Positions 7,717 through 16,196 of a stretch of 48,183 nucleotides of DNA are shown here, one piece after another. The first letter of the stretch is position 1, and every line of letters starts with the position of its first letter. A program made the translations under genes and the position numbers. Origin of the DNA: an uncultured Eubacteriales bacterium (GTDB lineage Bacteria; Bacillota; Clostridia; Christensenellales; Aristaeellaceae); assembly GCA_900540045.1 (NCBI GenBank), contig UQEF01000009.1:1-48183 (forward strand), written 5' to 3'. Under the pieces are notes generated by a model. The model was not told where the DNA came from. It ran no database searches and saw only the letters and a program-made list of their open reading frames with translations.

Positions 7717-9519
7717 TTATGCCGGCCTTTCCCCGGCCTTTGGTTCCAGTGTCAGTTCTTCCTCGGAATAGATCAGCGGAACCGTAATGCGCACTTTCGT
7801 GCCTTGACCCACGGTGCTGTCAATCTCGAAACGCATTTTATCCCCGTAGATCAGCGCCAGACGGTCGCGCACGTTGCGTACGCCAACGCCGGAGGAAGGA
7901 TGCGGCTTGGTTTCAGGCGTGCCTTGAGCTTCTCCGTCAAGAATTTTCTGCACCATCTCCGGGGGCATGCCGGCACCGTTATCCTCAACGATCAGGCAAA
8001 GATCGCCGTCCGGGGTCTTTCTTACGGTCAAGGCCACAACGGAATGCTCCGAGCGTACGCCATAGACCAGTGCATTTTCCAGCACGGGCTGAAGGATCAT
8101 CGTGGGAATGAGCGCCTCTTCCGTGCCGGGCTCCATCGAAAACGGTGTTGAGAGGATATTGCCATAAATATATCCATAAATATGCGCATACTGGCTCAGA
8201 CTGTCTATTTCGCATCGGACGGGAATAAAGCGCTTTTCCATATTGCGCGTGTTTTGACGCAGAAACATGGAAATGTAGCGCACGACCTTGCAAATCTCTT
8301 CGCTTCCGTTCAACTTGCCCATGGCGTTGACGACTTCCAATGCGTTGTAGATAAAATGCGGGCTAATCTGAGACTGAAGCGAGCGGTATTTGTATTCCAG
8401 CGCCGCATATTCCGCGCGGTTGCGGTTGTTCTCCTCCTGCACAACCTGCTTCATCAGCTCGCGCATTCTTCCGATCATGGTATTGAAATGTGCGGACATC
8501 TGGCCGGTTTCGTCGCTGCTGCAAATGGGGACGGTCAGGTCGAGATTGCCGGCGGTCACTTCATCCATGCTGCTCACAAGCAGACTCATCTGGCGGGTCA
8601 TTCTGCGGGTAACAATGATTACGGCGGCGGAGCTGAGCGTCAAAGCTGCAAAGGACACCACCACCCCTGTGCGCACGACGGAATAATTGATGTTGTTAAG
8701 CGCGGATCTTGGCATCATGCCCACAGCGGTCCATCCGTCATTTTCCTGAACAGAAAGATCATACGTTTCTGCCAGGCGCAGTTCCTGAGCGCCTGTATGC
8801 ATAGCTTGCACCGCCGCCTCCAGCATGCCGTCGGCCACCGTTCCCCCTACGGAAATCGCTTCCCCCGCATCGTTGAGAAACGCCACGGCACAATTCATGG
8901 CCTGTACATGGTTGCCAAGGGAAACAAACAGCTCTTCGCGCACGCGCACAATTGCCTTGCCTACAAATTGAAAGGGCTCCAGGTTATAGACGTCCCGTAT
9001 GAGGTAGATGGTACCGTCGTCCGTTCGGGTCCAGCGGGCGTTTCCATAGGTCTTTTCGCCATATTCACCGGCCAGCAGCGCCGAAGCCGCCTCCACAAAC
9101 CCGTCTGCAAAAGTAACGGTACTGGAAAACGAAACGCCGTTGCACAGTTTCACGTAGATCCGGTCATACCCGCAGGTCGGCGAAATCGTCTGATTCAGCG
9201 CTCCAACCAGCCCGCGCACCTTCTCCGAATAGCCAATTTCTCCAGGGGACATGTCACGCAGCATATACATATGGTTGGGCACCATCTTGCCAATCAACTG
9301 GTTGATAAGCTGGCGCTGAATGGCTTCCGTTTCGCTCTGGAAATTTCGCAGGCTCTGCTCGGTCAGCAACTCCAGATTGGACCGCATAAGCCCTGAGGTC
9401 ATCTGCGCCGTTTCATAGGTGAGCAAACCCGTAACAATGGTTACAGCCAGCAGAATGGTCAGTCCGGATGCAAGCAGGAGTTTTGTGCGGAAAGACATTC
9501 CGTTCAGCGGTCGTTTCAT
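7717..9519 (-). CDS. Sensor histidine kinase, YesM-type
   Basis: A 600-residue membrane sensor that phosphorylates the adjacent response regulator. Transmembrane helices lie at about residues 12-34 and 281-303, flanking a large extracytoplasmic sensing domain. A HAMP segment (about 305-355) follows, then the His_kinase motif LQSQISPHFIYNA with phospho-acceptor His388. The HATPase has N-box QPVLENALVYG (Asn482), VEDNGAGMP and SGVGVRNVRDRL. Its ATG overlaps the regulator's stop (ATGA), so the pair is co-translated. YesM/YesN systems usually control nearby carbohydrate ABC importers; the operon directly upstream on the same strand is the likely target. Confidence 0.95.
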   Translation of the reverse strand: MKRPLNGMSFRTKLLLASGLTILLAVTIVTGLLTYETAQMTSGLMRSNLELLTEQSLRNFQSETEAIQRQLINQLIGKMVPNHMYMLRDMSPGEIGYSEKVRGLVGALNQTISPTCGYDRIYVKLCNGVSFSSTVTFADGFVEAASALLAGEYGEKTYGNARWTRTDDGTIYLIRDVYNLEPFQFVGKAIVRVREELFVSLGNHVQAMNCAVAFLNDAGEAISVGGTVADGMLEAAVQAMHTGAQELRLAETYDLSVQENDGWTAVGMMPRSALNNINYSVVRTGVVVSFAALTLSSAAVIIVTRRMTRQMSLLVSSMDEVTAGNLDLTVPICSSDETGQMSAHFNTMIGRMRELMKQVVQEENNRNRAEYAALEYKYRSLQSQISPHFIYNALEVVNAMGKLNGSEEICKVVRYISMFLRQNTRNMEKRFIPVRCEIDSLSQYAHIYGYIYGNILSTPFSMEPGTEEALIPTMILQPVLENALVYGVRSEHSVVALTVRKTPDGDLCLIVEDNGAGMPPEMVQKILDGEAQGTPETKPHPSSGVGVRNVRDRLALIYGDKMRFEIDSTVGQGTKVRITVPLIYSEEELTLEPKAGERPA

Positions 9520-11033
9520 AGAGTCACCCTGCGGTTGCGGTATTCGGTAGGCGTCATGTGTTCAGAGCGCTTAAAAGCATTATAGAAGGAGATGTAGTTT
9601 CCATATCCCACAGCCCTGGCAACCTCTTCCACCAGCATGCGCGGATCTGCCAGCAGGTTGCGCGCTACCGCCATTTTGGCATTGAGCACATGTTCATGGA
9701 AGGTTATGCCGGTTTCCTTACGGATCAGGGCGGAAAGGTAATTGCCGCTGACGCTCAGCTTTTCCGCCACCGTGCCCAGCTGGACCCCCTCCACCGCGTG
9801 CAGATTTATATACTGGATGGCATTGCGCGTAAGCAGTGACAGCTGCGTCTGTTCCCTGGCGGAGCGCAGCGCCCCATGCAGCTTGGTAAGGCACTCCCTT
9901 ACATCCGCCTCATTGGTAACAAACCAGGTGCCATAAAGCGCCGCATCGGTCTCAACGCCTGAAGAAACGGCGCAGCGGTTCATCAGCGCCAGGGTATACA
10001 TGGCGGTCATGGCCCGCAGGTGGCTGTACTGATGCCCGCTGAGCGCGACCAGCTCATGCGCTGTCCTCGCGGCGGCCTCGTCGCTGAGATCCGCCCGGTC
10101 GATAAGCTCCTCAATACGATGGTTCATATTGGTGATTCCCTCACTGGGCCTTCCGCTGGGTTCAGGTCCCGCATAGAACACCGCGGCGCTGGGGCGTGTT
10201 TCCAGCGCGGCCTGCCACATCGCCTGACGCGCCTGATGATAGGTTTGTCGCACCGCATGCAGCGAAGTGCTCAATTCGCTTACCCCGATGCAAACAGGCA
10301 CCGCCATGGACTGGACGACGGCGCGCACGAGCGCCTCGGCGCCGGATTGCCAGCCGTCTCCGGCGCTATCCAGCATCACAAAGGCAACAACCGTGTCATA
10401 GAGCAGGATGGTTACGGCGGATACCTCCATGGCCGTGATAACGCCGTCGATATGGTTGAGCTCTGCCTGGGTAAACGTGCGTTCATCCGACGACTGCACG
10501 GTCATGATATAGTAGGATTGAAAGGACAGGCCCATCTCCACAAACATGGCGCGGACGCCCTGTCCATGCTGTGACGGATTGGTGAGAAGCAGTGACAGTT
10601 GGGCACGGCGGCGCAACGTATCCACCTGCTGCTGCGTCACATCGATGGCCTGCCTGCTAAGCGTGGCGTCAACCGCCCTGCGCACACAGTTTATCAGCTC
10701 TTCACTGTCTATGGGCTTGAGGAGGTAGTCAAAAATGGCCAGTTTGATCGCCCGGCTCGCATACTGAAACTGATCGTACCCCGTGATGATGATCACCTTG
10801 CAATCCGGCACGGACTGCCGCACGGTTTCGATCATCTCCAGCCCATCACACTTGGGCATACGTATGTCCGTAAGAATGATATCCGGCCTTGTGCTTAAAA
10901 TCAGCTGGCAGCCGGCCTCACCATCCAACGCAGTTCCGGCCACCTCGCAGCCAAGCGTTTCCCACTTGATTGTTTCCACCAGCGAGCGCACTGTTATGGG
11001 ATTATCCTCGATGATAACAACTTTGAGCAGCAT
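9516..11033 (-). CDS. Response regulator, YesN-type with AraC DNA-binding domain
   Basis: A 505-residue transcription factor. The N-terminal receiver domain has acidic residues Glu9/Asp10, phospho-acceptor Asp56 in TDIRMP, Thr84 and Lys106 (LLKPID). A variable linker of about 250 residues follows. The C-terminal AraC/XylS double helix-turn-helix (last ~100 residues) shows VEGVQLGTVAEKLSVSGNYL and the closing EEVARAVGYGNYISFYNAFKR and MTPTEYR motifs. It is expected to activate sugar-uptake genes when phosphorylated by the kinase it overlaps. The gene follows its own TATAAT located in the upstream terminator. Confidence 0.95.
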   Translation of the reverse strand: MLLKVVIIEDNPITVRSLVETIKWETLGCEVAGTALDGEAGCQLILSTRPDIILTDIRMPKCDGLEMIETVRQSVPDCKVIIITGYDQFQYASRAIKLAIFDYLLKPIDSEELINCVRRAVDATLSRQAIDVTQQQVDTLRRRAQLSLLLTNPSQHGQGVRAMFVEMGLSFQSYYIMTVQSSDERTFTQAELNHIDGVITAMEVSAVTILLYDTVVAFVMLDSAGDGWQSGAEALVRAVVQSMAVPVCIGVSELSTSLHAVRQTYHQARQAMWQAALETRPSAAVFYAGPEPSGRPSEGITNMNHRIEELIDRADLSDEAAARTAHELVALSGHQYSHLRAMTAMYTLALMNRCAVSSGVETDAALYGTWFVTNEADVRECLTKLHGALRSAREQTQLSLLTRNAIQYINLHAVEGVQLGTVAEKLSVSGNYLSALIRKETGITFHEHVLNAKMAVARNLLADPRMLVEEVARAVGYGNYISFYNAFKRSEHMTPTEYRNRRVTL

Positions 11034-11101
11034 GGAACCTCCTCCCGGGACGTTGATCCGTCAAGGGACCCTTGGGCATTGCCGCAAGGTTGATTTTCTT
11101 T

Positions 11102-11131
11102 ATTATAGCAAAAAAAGCAGATCGAAGACAA
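11102..11131 (-). promoter_or_regulatory. Promoter of the two-component operon, inside a terminator
   Basis: Minus-strand TATAAT (11107-11102) lies 18 bases from TTGTCT (11131-11126), which is formed by the loop and arm of the preceding terminator hairpin. It is about 70 bases upstream of the response-regulator ATG. Confidence 0.45.
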
Positions 11132-11144
11132 TCTGCTTTTTTGC
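11108..11144 (-). terminator. Terminator of the first ABC importer operon
   Basis: The stem AAAAAAGCAGAT (11111-11122)/ATCTGCTTTTTT (11131-11142) is perfect over 12 pairs and has T-runs on both strands. It starts 10 bases after the permease stop and could also work in the plus direction. Confidence 0.85.
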
Positions 11145-11151
11145 AACTCGC

Positions 11152-12039
11152 TTATCCCTTTACTGCACCGGACATGATCCCGGCCACGATAAACCGTTGT
11201 GTGCACAGATACAGGATCAGGATGGGAAGCATCGACAGCATGAAAAATGCAAATGCCAGATTCAATTCTGTCATATTCTCACCAAAGTAGATAATCTGTG
11301 CCAATGGCAGCGTTCGGCTGGTATCGTCCCGCAGAAGAACAACGGCGGTGCTGTAATCATTCCAGACAAACAGCGTGTTGAGCACCAGCTGGGTTACGTT
11401 GATGGGGGTCATCAGCGGGAAGACAATCTGCCAGAAGGTGCGGAAGCGCCCGCAGCCATCAATATTGGCTGCCTGCTCCAGGTCACGTGGGATGCCCTTG
11501 ACAAATCCCGTGACCGACAGCACGCTGATGGACACCTGAAACCCCGACCTGGCCAAAATGAAGCCTAGATTTGTGCTGGCCAGTCCCATGTTGTAGATGT
11601 TGACATACAGAGGCAGCATGATGCACTGAAAGGGCACCAGCACGCCGCTGATAAACAGGGAATACATGACCTTATAGAACCGGCTGTTATAGCGTGCCAG
11701 CACGTAGGAGGCCATGGAGGTGGTAAACAGCAAAATGAGGGTGGTTGGGATGGTGGTCAGGATGCTGTTTTTAAAGCCGATTGCCACATACTTGTTTTCC
11801 TGAATAACGCGGGAATAGTTATCCAGCGTAGGCTCCTCAGGCCACGCCAGGCGATTGAGGCTGATGTCGGAATGGCTTTTGATGGAATAGAGGAGACTGA
11901 TATAAAAAGGCGTGAGCACAATGCCGACAATAACCAACAGCACAATCACACGCACCGCGCCTCGAATCATGCCACGCCTGCGGGTGCGGTTGACGTTTTT
12001 CCCAAAATAAACGGATGCGCTTCTGGCGCTCTGTGCCAT
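11152..12039 (-). CDS. Carbohydrate ABC transporter permease, MalG-type
   Basis: A 295-residue inner-membrane subunit of a CUT1 sugar importer. About six transmembrane helices are visible, the first at residues 25-47. The ATPase-docking EAA loop reads DLEQAANIDGCGRFRTFWQI, and the C-terminus QRFIVAGIMSGAVKG is typical of MalG-like proteins. The ATG overlaps the stop of the partner permease by one base (TAATG) behind GGGAGG. No ATP-binding subunit is encoded nearby. The transported sugar is unknown; control by the adjacent YesM/YesN pair is likely from position. Confidence 0.95.
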   Translation of the reverse strand: MAQSARSASVYFGKNVNRTRRRGMIRGAVRVIVLLVIVGIVLTPFYISLLYSIKSHSDISLNRLAWPEEPTLDNYSRVIQENKYVAIGFKNSILTTIPTTLILLFTTSMASYVLARYNSRFYKVMYSLFISGVLVPFQCIMLPLYVNIYNMGLASTNLGFILARSGFQVSISVLSVTGFVKGIPRDLEQAANIDGCGRFRTFWQIVFPLMTPINVTQLVLNTLFVWNDYSTAVVLLRDDTSRTLPLAQIIYFGENMTELNLAFAFFMLSMLPILILYLCTQRFIVAGIMSGAVKG

Positions 12040-12932
12040 TACACCTCAACCTCCCTTTTGCGAAGCACGGTCGTAACGATGTTGGAGAGAACCACCAGCA
12101 CGAGTGTAAGGATGATGGCGCCCGCCTGGCCGAGTCCCGCCCGCGAGTTGCCGAAAATGTATTCGTATACGAACACGGCGGTCGTTTTGGCAGCTTTCAT
12201 GTTAAGAACCATCTGGGAGTAGTCGAAGCAGCGCAGGCCCCACGACAGCACCAGCGTAACGTTTGCCGTAATAGCGGGCACGATCATGGGAAGCGTGATG
12301 GACCTGAACTCATGCCAGAAGTTTGCGCCTTCCACGCGCGCAGCCTCGTAATACTCTCCGGGTATGGATTGAAGTGCCGCAATATAAATCAGCATGCAAT
12401 AGCCCATATCACGCCATATGGCTATGGCCGCAAGGCCATAAATTACCTGAGAGGAAATTCCCAGCGGGCTGGGCATGCCGGTAAGCGGCATGAGCACATC
12501 GGTGTACACATAGCTCCATACCTTTGTGGCGGCAACCAGGGACACCGTAAAAGGCATGAAAAGCAGCGTACGGATCACGTTGTTAAAGCGGCTGCTTTTC
12601 CAGATCATCAGCGCCAAAGCCAGCCCGAGGACGTTTGCGCCAAGGATATAGACGACGGTAAAATGCGCCGTATGCAGGAAACTGTCCTGAAAAGACGAGC
12701 TTTTCAAAAGTTTGATGTAGTTTTCCAAGCCGACGAAATTCCAGCTCTTTGCAAAGATGGCCTTTTTATCGGTGAAAGAAACCGGGATGCTTTGGATAAA
12801 GGGAACCAGTACCACAAACGCGAACAGCGCAAAGGCAGGCAGCATGAACAGGATATTGCCCCCGTGTTCTCGAATGGCATATCTGGTCAGCTTGCGCTTG
12901 CGATCCAGACGGATAGAATTTATGGCCGTCAC
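12039..12932 (-). CDS. Carbohydrate ABC transporter permease, MalF-type
   Basis: A 297-residue membrane subunit that pairs with the MalG-type permease. Six helices are apparent, and the EAA loop reads EYYEAARVEGANFWHEFRSI. The start is GTG at 12932 with AGGAGCTG in front. It lies 98 bases after the binding-protein stop, with a strong hairpin between, a common way to make much more binding protein than permease. Confidence 0.95.
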   Translation of the reverse strand: MTAINSIRLDRKRKLTRYAIREHGGNILFMLPAFALFAFVVLVPFIQSIPVSFTDKKAIFAKSWNFVGLENYIKLLKSSSFQDSFLHTAHFTVVYILGANVLGLALALMIWKSSRFNNVIRTLLFMPFTVSLVAATKVWSYVYTDVLMPLTGMPSPLGISSQVIYGLAAIAIWRDMGYCMLIYIAALQSIPGEYYEAARVEGANFWHEFRSITLPMIVPAITANVTLVLSWGLRCFDYSQMVLNMKAAKTTAVFVYEYIFGNSRAGLGQAGAIILTLVLVVLSNIVTTVLRKREVEV

Positions 12933-12972
12933 AACAAATCAGCTCCTGCCTTACTTGATGATGGGTCAAGCA

Positions 12973-13006
12973 GGGCCGCCAGCCCCTCAGCGGAAGCGGG
13001 CGGCCC
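12973..13006 (-). repeat. Intercistronic hairpin between binding protein and permease
   Basis: GGGCCGCC (12973-12980) pairs perfectly with GGCGGCCC (12999-13006). No T-run follows on the minus strand, so it is more likely an mRNA-stabilising or partial-attenuation structure than a full terminator. Confidence 0.6.
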
Positions 13007-13030
13007 CAAGTAACCGGTGATTCACTTGCC

Positions 13031-14296
13031 TTAGTTCAGTTCGATAACCTCATCGAAGGCGGCCTGCAGGTTTTCAATGCACTGTTCAACCGTCATATCG
13101 CCACCGGTCAGCACGCTCTCGGCAAAGCGGGTCAGCTCGGCGCGCCACGCCGTGGTGAAGGCGGTGCTCAGCGGCATGGTGAAGTCACCATAGTGGGCAA
13201 TGTTGCCGGAAGCCTTGAGCTCAGCCAGCGTCCTTACCAGGGGATCGAGCTTGTCAGACACAACGCCGGTATTCAGCGGCATCTGGGAAATTTCGGACCA
13301 GGCGATGCCCTGGGTGAGCCAGTACTCCATGAAGTCCACCGCCACGTCGGCATTCTCGGCCTGGGGGTTAACCATGAAGGACTGATCGACCTGCACGTTC
13401 ATCTTTGCCGAGCCCTCGTCATCAATGGGGGCTACGAAGAAGCCGATTTCAAAATCGGGGTCCTTGGCAAGCATGTCGCCATAGGCCCAGGTTCCGTCAA
13501 AGCGCATCGCGGCGCCGCCGGCTGCAAAGACCTCAAGGCCCATGTCCTGCGTATTGCTCATGTCGTCCGTGCGGGGTTTGCTCATGCGCATCTTCCAGTT
13601 TTCCAGCGCTTCGGCGAAGTAGGGATAATCGGCAAACTTCTTTTCGCCGCTCATCAGCTTTTCAAACACATCGTTATCGCCCGCATCCAGCGCACGGGTC
13701 CAGACCGTGTTGCGGCACTCGATGTCGCCGTACACGGCATCGGCATAGCTGCGCACGTAGGGATCGATGCCGGCGGCAATCAGCGCATCCTGCACGGCAT
13801 TGAGCTCGGTCAGCGTCGTGGGAACCTCAAGGCCCTGCTCTTCGAAAATGGTCTTGTTGTAGAAGATGCCCCAGCTCTTGAAGTCAATGGGGAAGCCGTA
13901 AATCTTGCCATTGGCGCTTACGTCTCCCAGGTCGCCCGAGGGAAGGTTCATGTCCTTGATCGTTTCGTTATCGGTCAGGTCCATAACGAAGCCTTCGCTG
14001 ACAAGATCGGGATACAGGCCGGGGTTGCCCATGATGATGTTGGGCTGGTCGCCCGAGGACAGTGCCGTGGAAAGCTGCGGGAAGTAGTCTGTGCCCTGAT
14101 TATAGTATACGTTGGTGAAGGTAACGTTGGGATGCAGTTCGCTGTAAGAGCTTTCGATCGCTTCCAGACCGGCCTGCTTGGTAGCCTGTGCCATGTAGTG
14201 GAACACCGTGATGTTGATGGTTTCCTCCGCCACGCCAATACTGGCACTGGCCAGCATCATAGTGACAACCAGGAGAATCGCCAAGGTCTTCTTCAT
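13031..14296 (-). CDS. Extracellular sugar-binding protein of ABC importer
   Basis: A 421-residue solute-binding protein of the family 1 (MalE-like) type. The N-terminal signal peptide (MKKTLAILLVVTMMLASASI) ends in GVA-EE. This suits signal peptidase I; there is no lipobox cysteine, unlike most Gram-positive binding proteins. The mature part has typical MalE-like segments such as YGFPIDFKSWGIFYNKTIFE and a late AAMRFDGTWAYGDM. The start follows AAAGGAGGG. It is the first gene of the importer operon. No strong sigma-A promoter is obvious upstream (TATACT near 14365 has no good -35), which fits activation by the AraC-type regulator downstream. Confidence 0.95.
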   Translation of the reverse strand: MKKTLAILLVVTMMLASASIGVAEETINITVFHYMAQATKQAGLEAIESSYSELHPNVTFTNVYYNQGTDYFPQLSTALSSGDQPNIIMGNPGLYPDLVSEGFVMDLTDNETIKDMNLPSGDLGDVSANGKIYGFPIDFKSWGIFYNKTIFEEQGLEVPTTLTELNAVQDALIAAGIDPYVRSYADAVYGDIECRNTVWTRALDAGDNDVFEKLMSGEKKFADYPYFAEALENWKMRMSKPRTDDMSNTQDMGLEVFAAGGAAMRFDGTWAYGDMLAKDPDFEIGFFVAPIDDEGSAKMNVQVDQSFMVNPQAENADVAVDFMEYWLTQGIAWSEISQMPLNTGVVSDKLDPLVRTLAELKASGNIAHYGDFTMPLSTAFTTAWRAELTRFAESVLTGGDMTVEQCIENLQAAFDEVIELN

Positions 14297-14761
14297 GTTT
14301 GAACCCTCCTTTTAGATATTGTGTAATTCTGCGGGCCGCATCCTGCGCCCTTTTGCTGTATTTAGTATAGCGAGAATCAACCCCTGTGGGAATATATCTA
14401 AATCCTCAATTTCTATTCCGATTTTACTCAAGTGGTCATTTCTTTTCCCAAGATGTGCCTTGATAGAGCTGCTGCTTCGTGCAAAAGGCGGCAGGCACGG
14501 TGGCGGCATGCAGGGGGAAGCATCCCGTATTTTGTAGAGTCGCGGCATGGCAGAAGGAACCGTTCCGGACGGCGCCGGCCGGTTTCGGCCTTCCAGATTC
14601 CGCTTCCCGTCCTTCTTCCCCCGCCCACGGGTTTCTCTTTTCGGGCTTCGCCAATGCAGATGAATCCGCTGTGCTTGTAGAAGATCTGCATCTGTGATTT
14701 CAGGACACTGTTGGTCCTCTTGAGGACAGGTTATCTGAAACTGGGCTTCGGTAGAAAAATC

Positions 14762-14776
14762 TAAGAAAATTTCTTA
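14762..14776. promoter_or_regulatory. Perfect palindrome next to the hsp20 promoter
   Basis: TAAGAAA-A-TTTCTTA is an uninterrupted 7+1+7 inverted repeat ending 7 bases before the -35 box. It is not the CIRCE sequence. It is a candidate operator for an unidentified regulator. Confidence 0.45.
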
Positions 14777-14783
14777 AATAGTA

Positions 14784-14811
14784 TTGAGTTTCTTTGATTT
14801 ACGACTATAAT
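14784..14811 (+). promoter_or_regulatory. hsp20 promoter
   Basis: TTGAGT (14784-14789), 16-base spacer, perfect TATAAT (14806-14811). It predicts a leader of roughly 125 bases before the Hsp20 start. Confidence 0.7.
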
Positions 14812-14844
14812 GGAATCATCGTTCAGAGATGAGCGAGGCGGCTA

Positions 14845-14895
14845 ATGACCGCAACATGCACGACCTGCAAAAGGCCAGAATGCGACCCTACATGA
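14845..14895 (+). other. Possible cysteine-rich leader peptide, frame-broken
   Basis: ATG 14845, seven bases after a GAGGCGG-like site, encodes MTATCTTCKRPECDPT and a TGA. The +1 frame then reads HDWQCYQRCKAKGMEVC and runs without a stop into Hsp20. Together they would give six ordered cysteines. It could be a decayed gene, a programmed frameshift, a sequencing indel or chance; it is too short to decide. Confidence 0.25.
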
Positions 14896-14944
14896 CTGGC
14901 AATGTTACCAGCGGTGCAAGGCCAAAGGAATGGAGGTTTGCATT

Positions 14945-15406
14945 ATGAGCAAGTATCTTCCTACTGTTTTCGGCGAGAACCTGATGGATGTTTTTGATGA
15001 TTTCGACCGTGATTTCTTCCGTGGCTTCGGTAATATTGACCGCACGCTGTACGGCAAACACGCACAGCACGTCATGAAGACCGATGTCAAGGAAACGGAT
15101 CAGGGCTATGAGGTGGACGTTGATCTGCCGGGCTTCAAGAAGGACGAAATTCACCTTGAACTCAATGACGGTTATCTGACCATCTCCACCGAGAAATCTC
15201 TGGAGAAGGACGAAGAAAACAAGAAAGGCAAGATGCTCCGTCAGGAGCGCTATGCGGGCGTGATGCAGCGCAGCTTCTATGTGGGTAAGAACCTTACGGA
15301 GGAGGACATCAAGGCCTCTTACGAGAGCGGTGTTCTGCACGTAAGTATTCCCAAGAAGGATGCGCCGAAGGCCCACGAGAAGAAGACCATTCTGATCGAG
15401 GGCTAA
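14945..15406 (+). CDS. Hsp20/alpha-crystallin small heat-shock protein
   Basis: A 153-residue ATP-independent chaperone that holds unfolding proteins in the cytoplasm. The alpha-crystallin domain spans about residues 43-140: VDLPGFKKDEIHLEL opens it and SGVLHVSIPKK is the conserved beta-strand motif. The C-terminal I-x-I anchor appears as TILIEG. I chose ATG 14945 behind GGAGG; an in-frame ATG at 14930 lies within the ribosome-binding site region. Monocistronic, between its own promoter and a strong terminator. A stress role is family knowledge. Confidence 0.95.
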   Translation: MSKYLPTVFGENLMDVFDDFDRDFFRGFGNIDRTLYGKHAQHVMKTDVKETDQGYEVDVDLPGFKKDEIHLELNDGYLTISTEKSLEKDEENKKGKMLRQERYAGVMQRSFYVGKNLTEEDIKASYESGVLHVSIPKKDAPKAHEKKTILIEG

Positions 15407-15413
15407 ACCCAAG

Positions 15414-15446
15414 CCCCGCCGGGCAATACCGGCGGGGTGTTCTTTT
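15414..15446 (+). terminator. hsp20 terminator
   Basis: A perfect 9-pair stem CCCCGCCGG (15414-15422)/CCGGCGGGG (15429-15437), loop GCAATA, followed by TGTTCTTTT, eight bases after the stop. Confidence 0.9.
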
Positions 15447-16139
15447 GCCTTTTTGCAGCACTGCCATGCGGAAGTCGGCAGGGTGCTTTCCCCCACTGCC
15501 CTTGTCCTGTCGTTCACTGACGCAAAGCCGGTAAATCGCAAACCGCTTGGGAAACAAAGCGTTTTGGTGCTGGCCAAGAGCATGAGCAGCCTCAGGTGAA
15601 AGCCTGCCGCATGCGGGTCTTGTTCGAAATCGAGGAAATGCGGGAAAGGCTGGCTGTGCCTTCCGGCAGGGAAACCGCCAGACCATGCGCCACAGCCCGA
15701 GCGGCAATGGCGGCGGTTCACCCACCGGCAGGTCTTTTTTTGCCTTTCGGAGATTTCATTTTCTGTTGTTTTGCATATCGCCCCCCTCTCACAGAATCAG
15801 GGTGCATTCTTCGTCCGAAACGTTCAGCCCTTCACCCTTTGCCCAGAATTCGGGGCTACTCTGCCACCGTCCAAAGCGATGTGTTCCAGGGTCAGGGAAG
15901 CGCCCTCATTGAGACGGAACATCGGGCTGAGCTTGTCCTGCCGCCTGACGCGCGCCTGCCCGTAACCCTCCACCGACATTCTGTCAAGGAAGCCTGCGTC
16001 CTGGCTATACAGAGAGGTATTCTTGCCACTATAGCAGAATGCCTCTTAATCTTCCATTGCGCCGAGCGCAACGAGGATAAGGCAGGGGCTTCATGCGCGC
16101 CTTTCTCTTTCCCCATCCTTCATGAATCCTATATGGCAA
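15447..16139. other. Gene-free stretch of about 700 bases
   Basis: The ORFs here (for example a 217-codon plus frame) lack ribosome sites, recognisable motifs and normal composition, so I see no gene. One 11-pair hairpin lies at 16013-16046. It may hold decayed sequence or an RNA I cannot recognise. Confidence 0.6.
16013..16046. repeat. Long hairpin in gene-free region
   Basis: AGAGGTATTCT (16013-16023) pairs with AGAATGCCTCT (16036-16046), 11 pairs including one G-T, with a 12-base loop. No T-run follows on either strand, so its function is unknown. Confidence 0.4.
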
Positions 16140-16180
16140 CACAAAAGCTCCTCTCGGAGGCATTTTCCCTCCAAGAGGAG
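16140..16180 (-). terminator. Terminator of the second ABC importer operon
   Basis: CTCCTCT (16148-16154) pairs with AGAGGAG (16174-16180), and an inner GGAGG/CCTCC extends the stem past a one-base bulge. On the minus strand CTTTTGTGTT follows. It begins 17 bases after the permease stop. Confidence 0.85.
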
Positions 16181-16196
16181 TTATGGCATCAGAAAG

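Larger units (their letters stand above)
14297..14944. other. Intergenic region between importer and hsp20, regulatory
   Basis: There is no credible ORF over 14420-14690; several short overlapping frames on both strands look random. From 14698 it carries a nested hairpin, a palindrome, a promoter and the hsp20 leader, each listed separately. Confidence 0.6.

Noticed and set aside
14888..15721. 277-codon minus-strand ORF
   Set aside because: Antisense to hsp20 and extends over its terminator.
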